A DNA stretch of 64,000 bases from Kofleriaceae bacterium (GCA_018057825.1 JAGPCY010000006.1:226221-290220), one strand, 5' to 3'. Positions 42,156-51,173 are shown, counted from the stretch's first letter. Made by a program: numbers and translations. Notes: generated from the letters alone by a model not told the origin.

Positions 42156-42767
42156 TCAGCGCCCGACCTGGCACTGCGGCCCGAGGTCGGTGAGGGCGGC
42201 GTTGATCGCGGCGCGCACCTGGGGCTCGTCTTCGCTGCCGACCTGAGCGCTCAGCGCCGTGCAGGCCTCGCGTGCTCCGGTCCGCCCGAGGGCGGTCGCG
42301 GCCGCGGCCCGGACATCGCGCGACTCGTGAGCGAGCAGCGCCGCCAGGTCGTCGACCGCCGCCACGCCGCCGTGCTCGCCCAGGGCCTCGGCCGCCGCGA
42401 TCACGTAGAGGCGATCGACCGGCACCGGCGAGTCGCGCAGCGTGGTCAGGCTCTGGGTCAAGCTGGCCTTGGCGGTCGGCGAGTCGAACTGGCCTAGCGT
42501 GCGGAACGCCCGCAGCCGGACCCCGGGGTCGGCGCCGTCGTTGGTGGCGATGGCCGCGACCGTAGCCGGATCGCCGCCGGCCTGGGCCAGCTCCTGGGCG
42601 GTCGGCAGGAAGTCGATGCCGTAGAGGAGCGACTCGACCGGGGTGCGCGCGGTCTCGTAGCTGGCCGCCGGGGTGGTGACGGTCAGGCCGAGCGCCAGGA
42701 GCAGGAGCGCAGCGCGGGTCATCCCAGCGCGGGTCATCGCAGCGCGGGTCATCGCAGCGCGGGTCAT
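42156..42767 (-). CDS. Exported HEAT-repeat protein with four tandem start codons
   Basis: 203 aa from the first start or 188 aa from the fourth. The 5' end is four copies of a 15-bp unit, each giving ATG ACC CGC GC (M-T-R-A), starts at 42767, 42752, 42737 and 42722. The last gives the best signal peptide (MTRAALLLLALGLTVTTPAA). The first overlaps the stop of the upstream gene (ATGA). The body is HEAT-like: LRAFRTLGQFDSPTAKASLT, VIAAAEALGEHGGVAAVDDL, VRAAAATALGRTGAREACTA. Probable periplasmic binding or scaffold protein. Confidence 0.85.
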   Translation of the reverse strand: MTRAAMTRAAMTRAGMTRAALLLLALGLTVTTPAASYETARTPVESLLYGIDFLPTAQELAQAGGDPATVAAIATNDGADPGVRLRAFRTLGQFDSPTAKASLTQSLTTLRDSPVPVDRLYVIAAAEALGEHGGVAAVDDLAALLAHESRDVRAAAATALGRTGAREACTALSAQVGSEDEPQVRAAINAALTDLGPQCQVGR

Positions 42768-42770
42768 CGC
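42711..42770. repeat. 15-bp minisatellite covering a start site
   Basis: Four tandem copies of AGCGCGGGTCATCGC (one with CCC at the end). Each carries an in-frame start codon on the minus strand, and the last covers the stop of the upstream gene. Confidence 0.95.
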
Positions 42771-44287
42771 AGCACCGGGCTCCCGCGCAAGACCGCGCGC
42801 TGCTCGTTGGAGAGCTCGGTGCCCAGCTCGGAGCTCCAGTACATCAAGTTGGAGCTGTCGACCGGGCTGTCGACCAGGGGATCGACGGCGTAGTCCGGGC
42901 CGGGATCGCGGTTGCGGTAGAGCCCCATGTAGCGGGCCAACCCGTGGGCGGTGATGCGCGCCAGGTAACGCCAGTCGCGGTAGCACAAGGTCGAGGCCGC
43001 GATCGCGATCCCCGAGGCGCGGGTGCCTGCGAACGGCGGGCCCGGGGTGCCGCCGACCGCGAGCTCGAGGCCGGCCGGCGACAGCGTCCGCATGAGGTAG
43101 ATCGAGATGCCGCGCCCCGGCTGCGCCTGCGCGAACAGCTCGCCGGCGTCGGCCACCGCCAGCCCGGCCTGGGCCGGCGTGCCGGCGCGGTCGTCGTAGC
43201 TGATCTCGGTGATCGAGATGTTGGCCTGGGCGAAGATGCGCTTGATCTCCTCGATGTACTCGAGCTGGAAGGTGACGTCGGTCGGGGCGCGCGCGGCGGT
43301 CAGGGGCGGCCCGGTCAGGCACGGGTGCTCGGCGAGATCGGCGAGGTGGAAGCGCAGGTCGAGCAGCGCCGCCTTGCCCAGCTTCTCGACGATGCGGACC
43401 CGCCCGCGATCGAGGGACGCGGTGCCGCTCGGGTTGGTGACCTCGAGCGTCAGCGTGTAGGCGCCCGGGGTGAGCGGCACCGCCGAGGTCGTCGGGATCT
43501 GGAGCACCGAGATGCCCGGCATCGGTCGATGGCGGAGCGGGCTCGCGTAGTAGGCCTCGGGGGAGGTCGGGCTGGTGAAGATGGTCGTGCCGTCGTGGGT
43601 CACCGACACCGCGCCGATCACGTCGGTGGCCGCCTCGGCCTCGGCCACCACCATCACCGAGGTCGCGGTGCTCGGCACCGGAACCGCGATGAGCTGCTGG
43701 GTCGCGGCGCGCAGCGGCACGTCGAAGACGACGGTGGCGCTGCCGGGTAGGCAGCCGCGGAAGCTGTCGAACACCGCCGAGCCGTCGGAGGTCAGGCGCG
43801 GGATGCCGGTGCAGGCCATGGTCCGCAGGCAATCGCCGTCGCGCTCGCACAGCTCGACGCAGCGGCCGAGCGCGCAGGCCCCGGCGCGGCAGTCGCCGTC
43901 GCTGCGGCAGGCCGCGCCGGTCACCGCGGCGGCTGGCTGCTCGGGCTCGCAGTGGCCCTGGCCGCCCGAGACGCCGAGGGGCAGGCGACAGGTCAGCCCG
44001 GGCCCGCAGGCGGCCTCGCCGAGGCACTCGTCGCCCGCCTCGCCCTCGGCCAGCACACACGTCCGGTCGTCACAGACCCAGCCGTCGCCGCAGTCGATGT
44101 TGGCGAAGCAGCCGGGCCGGCAGATGTGATCCAGACACTGGAGGCCCCCGGCGCAGTCGGCTACGGTCGCGCAGCTCTCGCCTACAGCGGCCCCGCCGGG
44201 GCCACACCCAAAAAGCCCGACCATGGCGATCCCCAACGCCCGGATCAGCGCACGAGGGACGTGGTGGTGGAGATCGATTCGCGTCAC
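42764..44287 (-). CDS. Metzincin-like lipoprotein with degenerate zinc site
   Basis: 507 aa from a GTG. Lipobox near residue 28 (GIAMVGLFGC). Cys-rich Dickkopf-like segments (about 30-160), then a beta domain, then a C-terminal part built like a metzincin metallopeptidase: ARITAHGLARYMGLYRNRDP, later SSNLMYWSSELGTELSNEQR. The Met-turn NLMY and the conserved Gly are present, but in the HExxHxxGxxH frame the residues are H448-G449-x-x-R452-x-x-G455-x-x-R458. Three of four key residues are changed, so zinc peptidase activity is unlikely. It may now be a binding protein. First gene of the kinase operon. Confidence 0.85.
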   Translation of the reverse strand: MTRIDLHHHVPRALIRALGIAMVGLFGCGPGGAAVGESCATVADCAGGLQCLDHICRPGCFANIDCGDGWVCDDRTCVLAEGEAGDECLGEAACGPGLTCRLPLGVSGGQGHCEPEQPAAAVTGAACRSDGDCRAGACALGRCVELCERDGDCLRTMACTGIPRLTSDGSAVFDSFRGCLPGSATVVFDVPLRAATQQLIAVPVPSTATSVMVVAEAEAATDVIGAVSVTHDGTTIFTSPTSPEAYYASPLRHRPMPGISVLQIPTTSAVPLTPGAYTLTLEVTNPSGTASLDRGRVRIVEKLGKAALLDLRFHLADLAEHPCLTGPPLTAARAPTDVTFQLEYIEEIKRIFAQANISITEISYDDRAGTPAQAGLAVADAGELFAQAQPGRGISIYLMRTLSPAGLELAVGGTPGPPFAGTRASGIAIAASTLCYRDWRYLARITAHGLARYMGLYRNRDPGPDYAVDPLVDSPVDSSNLMYWSSELGTELSNEQRAVLRGSPVLR

Positions 44288-44356
44288 GGATGGGCTCGCG
44301 GGGTGGATCGCCCTCGCGCTGCACCGATATACTGCCAGCGCCCTTCGGAGGAAACC

Positions 44357-45067
44357 ATGCGCCTAGTTCGTACCCACCGCATCGTGACGGCGGCCGCTCT
44401 CGCGGTCGCGCTGGGCGCCGCCCCGGCCCTGGCCGACGACGACGACCCCGCCGCTCCCGCCACCGCGACCGCGGCTGCTCCCGGCACCCAGATCGGGGTC
44501 GGCGTCCGCCTCCGCAACGTCCGGATCCCGCAAGGGTTGATCGAGGCCTTCGTCGACCGCGCCCCCGGCGGGGCGTCGAACTTCGGCTTCGGCCTCGAGG
44601 TGTCGCGCCGGCGCGGCCAGTTCGAGGTCCAGCTCGGCCTCGAGTACGAGAAGATCTCGATCGCCAAGGGCCTGTGGATCGAGAAGGACAAGCCGATCCC
44701 CGCCAACGAGCCCGATCTGGTCGAGTTCGACGGTTTCGGCTGGTTCACCGCCGAGCTCAGCTTCATGTACCACACGCCGATCATGGACCAGCTCGCGGTC
44801 CGCTACGGCGGTGGCGCCGGCATCGCGATCTTCACCGGCGAGGTCCTGCGCACCGACTACCGCTGCACCTCGACCTCCCTCGACTCCTGCATGGAGTACC
44901 AGGGCGCCGAGAACTTCAACACGCCGTACGATCTGCCGCCGGTCTTCCTGATCGTGAACGCGGTCGTCGGGCTGCAGATCAAGCCGACCAACGAGATCTT
45001 CATCAACGTCGAGGGCGGCATCCGCACGCTGCCGTTCTTCGGGATGACTGCCGGGTACTATTTTTGA
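44357..45067 (+). CDS. Outer-membrane beta-barrel protein
   Basis: 236 aa with a strong GGAGGAAA ribosome site. Cleavable signal MRLVRTHRIVTAAALAVALG ... AALA. An acidic linker follows, then alternating amphipathic strands (FGFGLEVSRRRGQFEVQLGL, WFTAELSFMYHTPI, LAVRYGGGAGIAIFTG) and a last strand ending MTAGYYF; the terminal aromatic residue is the usual BamA recognition signal. Barrel of about 8-10 strands; cargo or role unknown. A TATACT -10-like box lies about 30 bp upstream of the ATG. Its stop falls in the first copy of a 54-bp repeat. Confidence 0.85.
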   Translation: MRLVRTHRIVTAAALAVALGAAPALADDDDPAAPATATAAAPGTQIGVGVRLRNVRIPQGLIEAFVDRAPGGASNFGFGLEVSRRRGQFEVQLGLEYEKISIAKGLWIEKDKPIPANEPDLVEFDGFGWFTAELSFMYHTPIMDQLAVRYGGGAGIAIFTGEVLRTDYRCTSTSLDSCMEYQGAENFNTPYDLPPVFLIVNAVVGLQIKPTNEIFINVEGGIRTLPFFGMTAGYYF

Positions 45068-45379
45068 TCTCTGAACCCGGTGCGTAGAGCGCGGGGGTGG
45101 TGGTTCTTACCGGGCGGGTATCCGGAACCACGGGGCGTGAACCAATCGGCCCTGATTGAGATCGGGAAGCCCGTGTGTGGAGCGCGAGGGGGGCGTTGAT
45201 CTCTGAACCCGGTGCGTAGAGTGCGGGGGTGGTGGTCCTTACCGGGCGGGTTTCGTTCCGATCTCAGAACCCGGTGCGTAGAGCGCGGGGGTGGTGGTTC
45301 TTACCGGGCGGGTTTCCGGAACCCCGGGGCGTGAACCAAGCGGCCCTGAGTGAGAGCGAGAACCGGTGCGTGGGGCGCG
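45066..45379. repeat. Complex repeat block with three 54-bp copies
   Basis: 54-bp copies at 45066-45119, 45198-45251 and 45260-45313 share GATCTCTGAACCCGGTGCGT then AGAGCGCGGGGGTGGTGG. Copies 1 and 3 continue into a second matching stretch (TCCGGAACCCCGGGGCGTGA) of about 68 bp, so the larger unit is about 120 bp, with copy 2 truncated. The first copy covers the stop of the barrel gene. No gene here. Confidence 0.9.
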
Positions 45380-45658
45380 ACTCGGGGCGACTCGGACTCG
45401 GACTCGGACTCGGACTCGGGTTCGGGTTCGGGTTCGGGCTCGGGCTCGGGTTCGGGCTCGGGTTCGGGCTCGGACTCGGGTTCGGGCTCGGGTTCGGGCT
45501 CGGGTTCGGGTTCGGACTCGGACTCGGACTCGGACTCGGACTCGGACTCGGACTCGGACTCGGGCTGGGGCTCGGACTCGGACTCGGGCTCGGGCTCGGG
45601 TTCGGGTTCGGGTTCGGACTCGGGTTCGGGTTTGGGCTCGGGCTCGGGTTCGGGATCT
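45379..45658 (+). repeat. Hexamer array 4, variant units
   Basis: About 46 units of GGACTC, GGGTTC and GGGCTC in runs, with a few others. It differs from the other arrays in base 3-4 (GGRYTC rather than GGYCTC) but has the same period and G-G-x-x-T-C frame. It fills the space directly in front of a plus-strand gene. Confidence 0.95.
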
Positions 45659-45704
45659 GATGGCGCGTGACACGGTGGGCGGTGCGTGCGAAACGTGGCG
45701 GGAC

Positions 45705-46466
45705 ATGAAGCCGTGGATCGAGCTGGCCCGGGTGCGGGCGCCGGGTGGGGGCGAGCTGTCGCTGCACCGACGGGAGCGGGCGCTGGTGATCCGGATCGAT
45801 GGTCAGGAGCTGATGTCGAACCAGAGCGTGGGTTCGGAGCAGGAGCTGGCGACGATCGGGTGCGCGGGGGTCGGCGATGGGCGGGTGCTGATCGGCGGGC
45901 TCGGGCTGGGCTACACGCTGGGCGCGGCGCTGGCGACGGTGGGGCCGCGCGCCCAGGTGGTGGTCGCCGAGATCTCCGAGGCGCTGGTGGAATGGAACCG
46001 CACTGTGGTCGGCCCCGAGGCGGCGGCGGCCCTGGCCGATCCGCGGGTGGAGATCGTGCTCGGTGACGTCGGGGAGTCGATGGCGCCGGGGCGGTTCGAC
46101 GCGATCTTGCTCGACGTCGACAACAGCCCGCATGCGCTCACCCGCCCCGGGAACGCGGGCCTGTACTCGCCGCGCGGGTTGGCGCGCGCGTTCGCCGCGC
46201 TGCGCCCCGGGGGCCGCCTGGCGGTGTGGTCGGCGGCGCCGGCGCCGGCCTTCGAGCGGCGGCTCGCGACCGCGGGCTTCGCGGTCACCACCCGGACCGC
46301 GCCCGCCCGTGGCGCTCACGGCGGCGCCCGCCACGTCATCTTCGTCGGGGTGCGCCCGACGGCGTCCCGTCGATCGTCGGAGCGCGGCGTCAGTTCGGGC
46401 GGAGCTGCAGCGCCATCTTCAGATCGACCTCAGTCGCGTCGCCGTCCTCGTCGACCACCGGGGTGA
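45705..46466 (+). CDS. Spermidine-synthase-like methyltransferase-fold protein
   Basis: 253 aa from the ATG after GGCGGGA; an ATG 45 bp upstream is in frame but directly abuts the hexamer array. Rossmann-type fold: [17 protein letters not shown] (nucleotide loop), [45 protein letters not shown]. This is the order of spermidine synthase-like proteins; the aminopropyl-transfer Asp is present in LLDVDNSP but the substrate is uncertain. The Arg/Ser tail after VIFVGVRP probably arises by read-through into the convergent gene, which overlaps by 77 bp. Confidence 0.85.
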   Translation: MKPWIELARVRAPGGGELSLHRRERALVIRIDGQELMSNQSVGSEQELATIGCAGVGDGRVLIGGLGLGYTLGAALATVGPRAQVVVAEISEALVEWNRTVVGPEAAAALADPRVEIVLGDVGESMAPGRFDAILLDVDNSPHALTRPGNAGLYSPRGLARAFAALRPGGRLAVWSAAPAPAFERRLATAGFAVTTRTAPARGAHGGARHVIFVGVRPTASRRSSERGVSSGGAAAPSSDRPQSRRRPRRPPG

Positions 46467-47766
46467 AGGTCCACTTGGCCATGGTGCCGCGGATGCAGTC
46501 GACCAGGCCGTCGTCCACGCCAGACGCCTTGGCGTCGCTGACGGTGCCACGCTCGGTGACGGTGAAGCTGAGCGTCACCTTGCCGGCGAGGGTCTGATCG
46601 CCGACCAGCGCCTTCTTGTAACAACGCTGCAGGCCGCTCACGTAGACCGACTCGATCTTGCGCAGGACCGCGCGGACGTCGGGGTCGCCGGGAGGCTGCG
46701 GCAGGCGGACCGGATCGATGCGGCCCGGCGGGCTCCGCTCCGGGTCCTTGATGATCGGCGTCACCGGGTTGGTCGGCGGCGTGATGACCGGCTCCTGCGC
46801 GGTGCCGAGCTGGGGCCCGGTCGGGGCCGGGAGGGTGCGCCCCGACTGATCGCCGATCGAGGCGGTGCCGTCCTTGGCGACGAGCTCGTCGAGCTGCTGG
46901 GCGAGGTCGGTGCCGGCCCGGCGATCCGACAGGTCGCCGCGCAGCTTGCCCGCGTCGCCGTCGGACGCGAACAGCAGGTCGGCGAGGCGCGCGGCGTCGG
47001 CCTGGGGATCGAGAGCCGGCGCGGCCGGGCCGGTGGCGGGCCCCGACGGGCGGCGCGGCCCGGTGGTGGGCGCGGTCGGCTCCGTGGGGCGTGGCGTCGG
47101 GGCCGTGGCCGGCCCGGGGTCGGCCGGGGGCGGCTCGGCGGTCGGCGCAGGGTCGGCGAAGATCGGGTCGTCGGCGTCGAGGATCGCGACGGTGTCCTCG
47201 ACGTACGGCGTGTTGGCCTTGGCCGCGGGCGTCGGGTCGCCGGGCGGGTCGTTGAGGTGAGCGGCCAGGGTCAACCCGAGGTGGGCGACCAGCGAGGCCG
47301 CGGCCAGCGCCGCGACCCGACCGTCGATGCGATCGACCAGGGTGCCCTTCAGGGCGCGCGGCAAGGTCGGCGTCGGGGCCGGGGCCGGCAGGCGCACGCC
47401 CTGGAACAGCACGCGGACCTCGCCGACGTCCACCCGGCCGTGGGCGGCGAGCGGCACGGTCACCTCGGTGGTGTCCCCGTGGCGCTGGCCGCGCGCGTCG
47501 CACTCGGCGCGGGTCCAGACCGCGTCGCCGATCGACACCCGGGCGTCCATGCCCGCGCCCAGCCGCAGCACCAGGCCGGCCGGGGTCAGCCGCACGAGCT
47601 CCCAGCGCCGCGGCAGCCCGGGCAGCGGGAGCTGGACCACGGCGGCGGCCGAGCGCCCGAGCGTGAAGGGGCGGCCGTCGCGCACCAGGTGCTCGGCGAC
47701 GACGGTGCCACCGAGGACGACGCCGAGGCGGAGGGCCGGGAGATTCGCAGGGAGCTTCGCGGACAT
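46390..47766 (-). CDS. AgmX/PglI-type TonB-like protein with FHA-like N-terminus
   Basis: 458 aa. Residues 1-125 form a beta-rich FHA-like domain ([20 protein letters not shown]). A helix at about 150-165 ([20 protein letters not shown]) may cross the membrane. A long Pro/Thr linker leads to a C-terminal AgmX/PglI domain (from about 370): [60 protein letters not shown]. These TonB-like domains occur in proteins for adventurous gliding and envelope energy transfer in myxobacteria. Role here is inferred from the family. Confidence 0.85.
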   Translation of the reverse strand: MSAKLPANLPALRLGVVLGGTVVAEHLVRDGRPFTLGRSAAAVVQLPLPGLPRRWELVRLTPAGLVLRLGAGMDARVSIGDAVWTRAECDARGQRHGDTTEVTVPLAAHGRVDVGEVRVLFQGVRLPAPAPTPTLPRALKGTLVDRIDGRVAALAAASLVAHLGLTLAAHLNDPPGDPTPAAKANTPYVEDTVAILDADDPIFADPAPTAEPPPADPGPATAPTPRPTEPTAPTTGPRRPSGPATGPAAPALDPQADAARLADLLFASDGDAGKLRGDLSDRRAGTDLAQQLDELVAKDGTASIGDQSGRTLPAPTGPQLGTAQEPVITPPTNPVTPIIKDPERSPPGRIDPVRLPQPPGDPDVRAVLRKIESVYVSGLQRCYKKALVGDQTLAGKVTLSFTVTERGTVSDAKASGVDDGLVDCIRGTMAKWTFTPVVDEDGDATEVDLKMALQLRPN

Positions 47767-47806
47767 GCGGATACGAACGCGCGAGGCCGCGGGGCGATCT
47801 AGGGCG

Positions 47807-48080
<274 letters not shown>

Positions 48081-48085
48081 GGAGT

Positions 48086-49129
48086 TCAGCGCACGACGGC
48101 GAGGTGGACTCGGCCGGGTACGCGGGTGGGCGGCGGCAGCGATGAGGGCAGGGGCTGGGCCCGCCAGGCGTCGAGGCGGCTGCCCTGGTGGGCGTAGGCG
48201 ACGGGGCAGGTCGGCGCGCACGGCTTGGGGGTCGCGAAGGCCCGGCGCAGATCGTCGCGGCCGTAGTCGGCGAGGGGCTTGGCGCCCAGGCCCATCTTGG
48301 GCGTGCACAGGTGGACCAGGCCGTCCTCGCACACGGTGAAGAAGCGCGCGCCGGCGCGGCAACGCCAGTCGACGCGGCCGCGCTCCAGGAGCTCTTCCTG
48401 GAAGTCCTCGGAGAAGATCGAGGTGCCGCGGCGATCGAGGGCGGCGATCTGCGCGAACACCGCGCGGGCCTCGGCGTCGAGGGGCAGGGGCGCGCCCGAG
48501 GGATCGCGGGCCAGCGAGCACTTGGCATCGAAGCCCAGGGCGCTGACCGCGCGCGCCACCGCCAGGGCCTCGGCCGGGGGCGCAGCGCCGAAGACGGTGT
48601 TGACCCGGACCCGGAAGCCGGCGTGCTCGGCGAGGAGGCGCAGCTTGCCGCGCAGCGGCTTGTGCGACTTCTTGCTGATCGCGTTGGGTGTCAGGTTGTC
48701 GAGGGAGAGCTGGAGCGCGTAGAGCCCGGCGGCGTCGAGGGCCCGGATCCGCTCGCGGGTGAGGAGGTAGCCGTTGGTGTTCATCGCTGGCGTCAGGCCA
48801 CGGGCGCGCACGTGGCGGATCACCTCGATCAGATCGGGGTGGAGCAATGGCTCGCCGCCGGTCAGGGTCACGAACACCGTGCCCAGCTCGGCCAGGCGAT
48901 CGATCCGCGCCTTGAGCGCGGCCAGCGGCACCGGCGGCGAGGTCGCATCGAACTCGGTGCAGTAGCCGCACGCCAGGTTGCAGCGGCGGGTGACGATCAG
49001 GTGCGCCATGAGCGGCCGGTCGGGATCGATCGCGGCGGCGGCGAGGCCTCGGAGCACGCGCAGATCGGCCCGGAGCTGGCCGCGGCGGCGATGGCGGGGA
49101 GCGATGGAGGCGAGGGCGGCGTCGGACAT
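48086..49129 (-). CDS. Radical SAM protein with SPASM-like C-terminus
   Basis: 347 aa. The [4Fe-4S] motif is TRRCNLACGYCTEFD (C-x3-C-x2-C) near residue 50, followed by TLTGGEPLLHPDLI, the usual radical SAM GGE motif. Further cysteines near the end (WRCRAGARFFTVCEDGLVHLC, then KPCAPTCPV) look like a SPASM-type auxiliary cluster. Such proteins modify peptides or assemble cofactors (PqqE, AlbA types). No precursor peptide was found next to it, so the target is unknown. Preceded and followed by unrelated genes. Confidence 0.9.
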   Translation of the reverse strand: MSDAALASIAPRHRRRGQLRADLRVLRGLAAAAIDPDRPLMAHLIVTRRCNLACGYCTEFDATSPPVPLAALKARIDRLAELGTVFVTLTGGEPLLHPDLIEVIRHVRARGLTPAMNTNGYLLTRERIRALDAAGLYALQLSLDNLTPNAISKKSHKPLRGKLRLLAEHAGFRVRVNTVFGAAPPAEALAVARAVSALGFDAKCSLARDPSGAPLPLDAEARAVFAQIAALDRRGTSIFSEDFQEELLERGRVDWRCRAGARFFTVCEDGLVHLCTPKMGLGAKPLADYGRDDLRRAFATPKPCAPTCPVAYAHQGSRLDAWRAQPLPSSLPPPTRVPGRVHLAVVR

Positions 49130-49251
49130 GCCCGCCCGAGATTGCGACCCCTGGGCCAGCGTCTAACCGACCGAGATCGCGCCACGGCCTGCGCAGGTCC
49201 GGCCAATTTCTGGCAGGTCGCGCCCGGGGCTCACCAGCCCCTGACGGCGCG

Positions 49252-50169
49252 TCACGGGGCGGGGGCCGGCTCGGGCGGCGCCGCGGCCTTCGGCGGCGCG
49301 GTGAGCTCGAAAGCTGCCTCGAAGCGGCCGCCCGAACCGTCGTCGACGAGCGCCTTGCCGATGGTCGCGCACGCCGCGTCGTCCCCGGCGGCGCACGCCC
49401 CACGCTGCGTGAGGCGCTCGGACTCGCGCGTCCGACGCCAGCAGTGCTCGTCGTTGCTCATCCGACACCCGCGGTCGAACAGGTCGCGACGCGCCTCGAG
49501 GTGGGTCGGGTCCAAGGTGCGGAAGCGCGCGGCGGCGGCGTTGCACACCATCGCGCTGGCGCTGACGCAGCCCAGGTGCCCGACGAGGATCCGCTGCAAG
49601 CCGGCGGCGAACTCCGGGGTCGACCAGGTCTCGGCGCGGAGCGCCTCGCAGGTGGCCTCGTCGGGCGGGACCCCGGTGCACCAACCGACCGCGTGCTGCC
49701 AGGCCGCGGGATCCGCGGCCAGCTCGAGCCCGAGCAATAGCTCGCAGGTCGCTTCGGAGCCATTGCACATCCGCGTGAAGAGATCGACTCGTCGCGGGTC
49801 CCCTGGTGGCACGACGGTGAAGGCCAGATCGCAGGCCTTGGCGTCGACGTAGGGATCCTCGAAGCACAGCGGCACCGCGGCGGCCGCGTCGAGGCTAAAG
49901 CGCAGCACCGCGCCGCACGACTCCAGATCGCCGACCAGGCACAGGCTGCGCTCGAGCGCGCGCGCTTCACCGTGACGGCCTTGCATCGCGAGCCAGGCCG
50001 CGGCGTCGCGACAGTCTCGGCGATCGTCCCAGGAGGCATTGGCGACGACCCGGCACGTCGCGTGGCTTCGCGCCAGCCGCGCGGCGGCCGGCTGATACGG
50101 GTAGTCGCGCTTGCAGCCGAGCGCGCTGGCGACGAGCAGCGCCAGGCTCACGGCCAGCGTCCGGGTCAT
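49252..50169 (-). CDS. Cys-rich Sel1-like lipoprotein
   Basis: 305 aa. Signal MTRTLAVSLALLVASALGC. Repeated helical pairs with paired cysteines at regular intervals (VGDLESCGAVLRFSL, AKACDLAFTVV, MCNGSEATCELLLGLEL, GCVSASAMVCNAAAARF), a layout like Sel1/TPR helical repeats locked by disulfides. Its ATG overlaps the stop of the upstream, similar lipoprotein (ATGA), so the two form a coupled pair. Function unknown; likely binds something in the periplasm. Confidence 0.8.
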   Translation of the reverse strand: MTRTLAVSLALLVASALGCKRDYPYQPAAARLARSHATCRVVANASWDDRRDCRDAAAWLAMQGRHGEARALERSLCLVGDLESCGAVLRFSLDAAAAVPLCFEDPYVDAKACDLAFTVVPPGDPRRVDLFTRMCNGSEATCELLLGLELAADPAAWQHAVGWCTGVPPDEATCEALRAETWSTPEFAAGLQRILVGHLGCVSASAMVCNAAAARFRTLDPTHLEARRDLFDRGCRMSNDEHCWRRTRESERLTQRGACAAGDDAACATIGKALVDDGSGGRFEAAFELTAPPKAAAPPEPAPAP

Positions 50170-50834
50170 GGCGCGACCTCCGCGCGGCCGAGGGCAGCGC
50201 ACAGCGCGTCGACGCCGGTCAAGCAGCCGCGCCTCGTCGCTGCCTGGACCAGGGCGGCGTCGCCGCTCGCGGTGGCCAAGGTCGCGGCGCGCGCGCAGGC
50301 CTCGCCGCCGCCGTAGCGACACGCGGTCACGGCCACCCGCAGCGGCGCCGTCGGCCACAGCTTCATCAGCTCGCGGCAGTCGAGGTACGCGCCGCGCTCG
50401 CAGCCGAGCTGATAGAAGTCCCGCGCCGCCGCCGCGCCCGCGCCGCCGGGGCGCAGCGCCAGCTCGCCGGCCCAGCCACACACGCCGCGGTCGGTGCCCG
50501 GGATGACGCCCAGGCCCTGGCGACAGGCGGTCGCGAAGGAGGCCTCGGCCTCCGCGTCGGGGCGCTTCAGATCGAGCTGCGCCTGGCCCACCATCCAGCA
50601 CGCCACCGCTTCGCCGGCGTCGCACCGCGGCTGATACTCGGCGAGCTGACGCTCATCGTTGCGCACCGCCGAGTCCGGGTCGTAGTCCGGCCCCGAATAG
50701 TCGTTGCCGCCCGTGCAGTCGGGGCCCTCGGCTGCGCTGCCGCCGCCCCAGCACTTCGGGTCCTTGCAGCCGGCGCCGAGCGCGAGCGCGCCGAGCATCG
50801 CCGCCGAGAACGATCGTCTGCACCACGGCATCAC
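50166..50834 (-). CDS. Cys-rich Sel1-like lipoprotein, pair partner
   Basis: 222 aa. Signal MMPWCRRSFSAAMLGALALGAGC. Linker residues 25-60, then Sel1-like helices: AGEAVACWMVGQAQLDLKRP, ATACRQGLGVIPGTDRGVCG, FYQLGCERGAYLDCRELM, RYGGGEACARAATL, ATRRGCLTGVDALCAALGRA. Spaced like Sel1 repeats (about 36 aa), each with a Cys pair. Coupled to the next gene by ATGA. Divergent from DUF2277. Confidence 0.8.
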   Translation of the reverse strand: MMPWCRRSFSAAMLGALALGAGCKDPKCWGGGSAAEGPDCTGGNDYSGPDYDPDSAVRNDERQLAEYQPRCDAGEAVACWMVGQAQLDLKRPDAEAEASFATACRQGLGVIPGTDRGVCGWAGELALRPGGAGAAAARDFYQLGCERGAYLDCRELMKLWPTAPLRVAVTACRYGGGEACARAATLATASGDAALVQAATRRGCLTGVDALCAALGRAEVAP

Positions 50835-50870
50835 GGCCCGAGGCTACCACCGCCGCGCTACCCTCGCGGC

Positions 50871-51149
50871 ATGTGTCGCAACATCCGCGTCCTGCATCAC
50901 TTCGAGCCGCCGACCACCGCCGACGAGATCCAGGCGGCGGCGCTGCAGTACGTCCGCAAGGTCAGCGGCGCGACCAAGCCGTCGCTGGCCAATCAAGCGG
51001 CGTTTGACGCGGCGGTCTCCGGGGTCGCCGCGATCACCACGGCGCTCCTCGCCAACCTCGAGGCCCGGGGCGCGCCGCGGACCCGCGAGGCCGAGGCGGC
51101 CAAGGGTCGGGCGCGCTGGGCGGCGCGGGCGGCGCGCGACGCGCGGTGA
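50871..51149 (+). CDS. DUF2277 family protein
   Basis: A 92-aa small cytoplasmic protein matching the family end to end: MCRNIRVLHHFEPPTTADEI, AAALQYVRKVSGATKPSLAN and AFDAAV, ending ALLANLEARGAPRTREAEAA. The family is widespread in soil bacteria and has no known role. Starts directly after a purine-poor leader. Confidence 0.93.
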   Translation: MCRNIRVLHHFEPPTTADEIQAAALQYVRKVSGATKPSLANQAAFDAAVSGVAAITTALLANLEARGAPRTREAEAAKGRARWAARAARDAR

Positions 51150-51173
51150 CGGCTCGCGCGACGGGCCGTCGAT

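Noticed and set aside
45229..45660. Gly-Leu repeat protein encoded by array 4
   Set aside because: The peptide is only the translation of the hexamer array; all six frames are open across such repeats.
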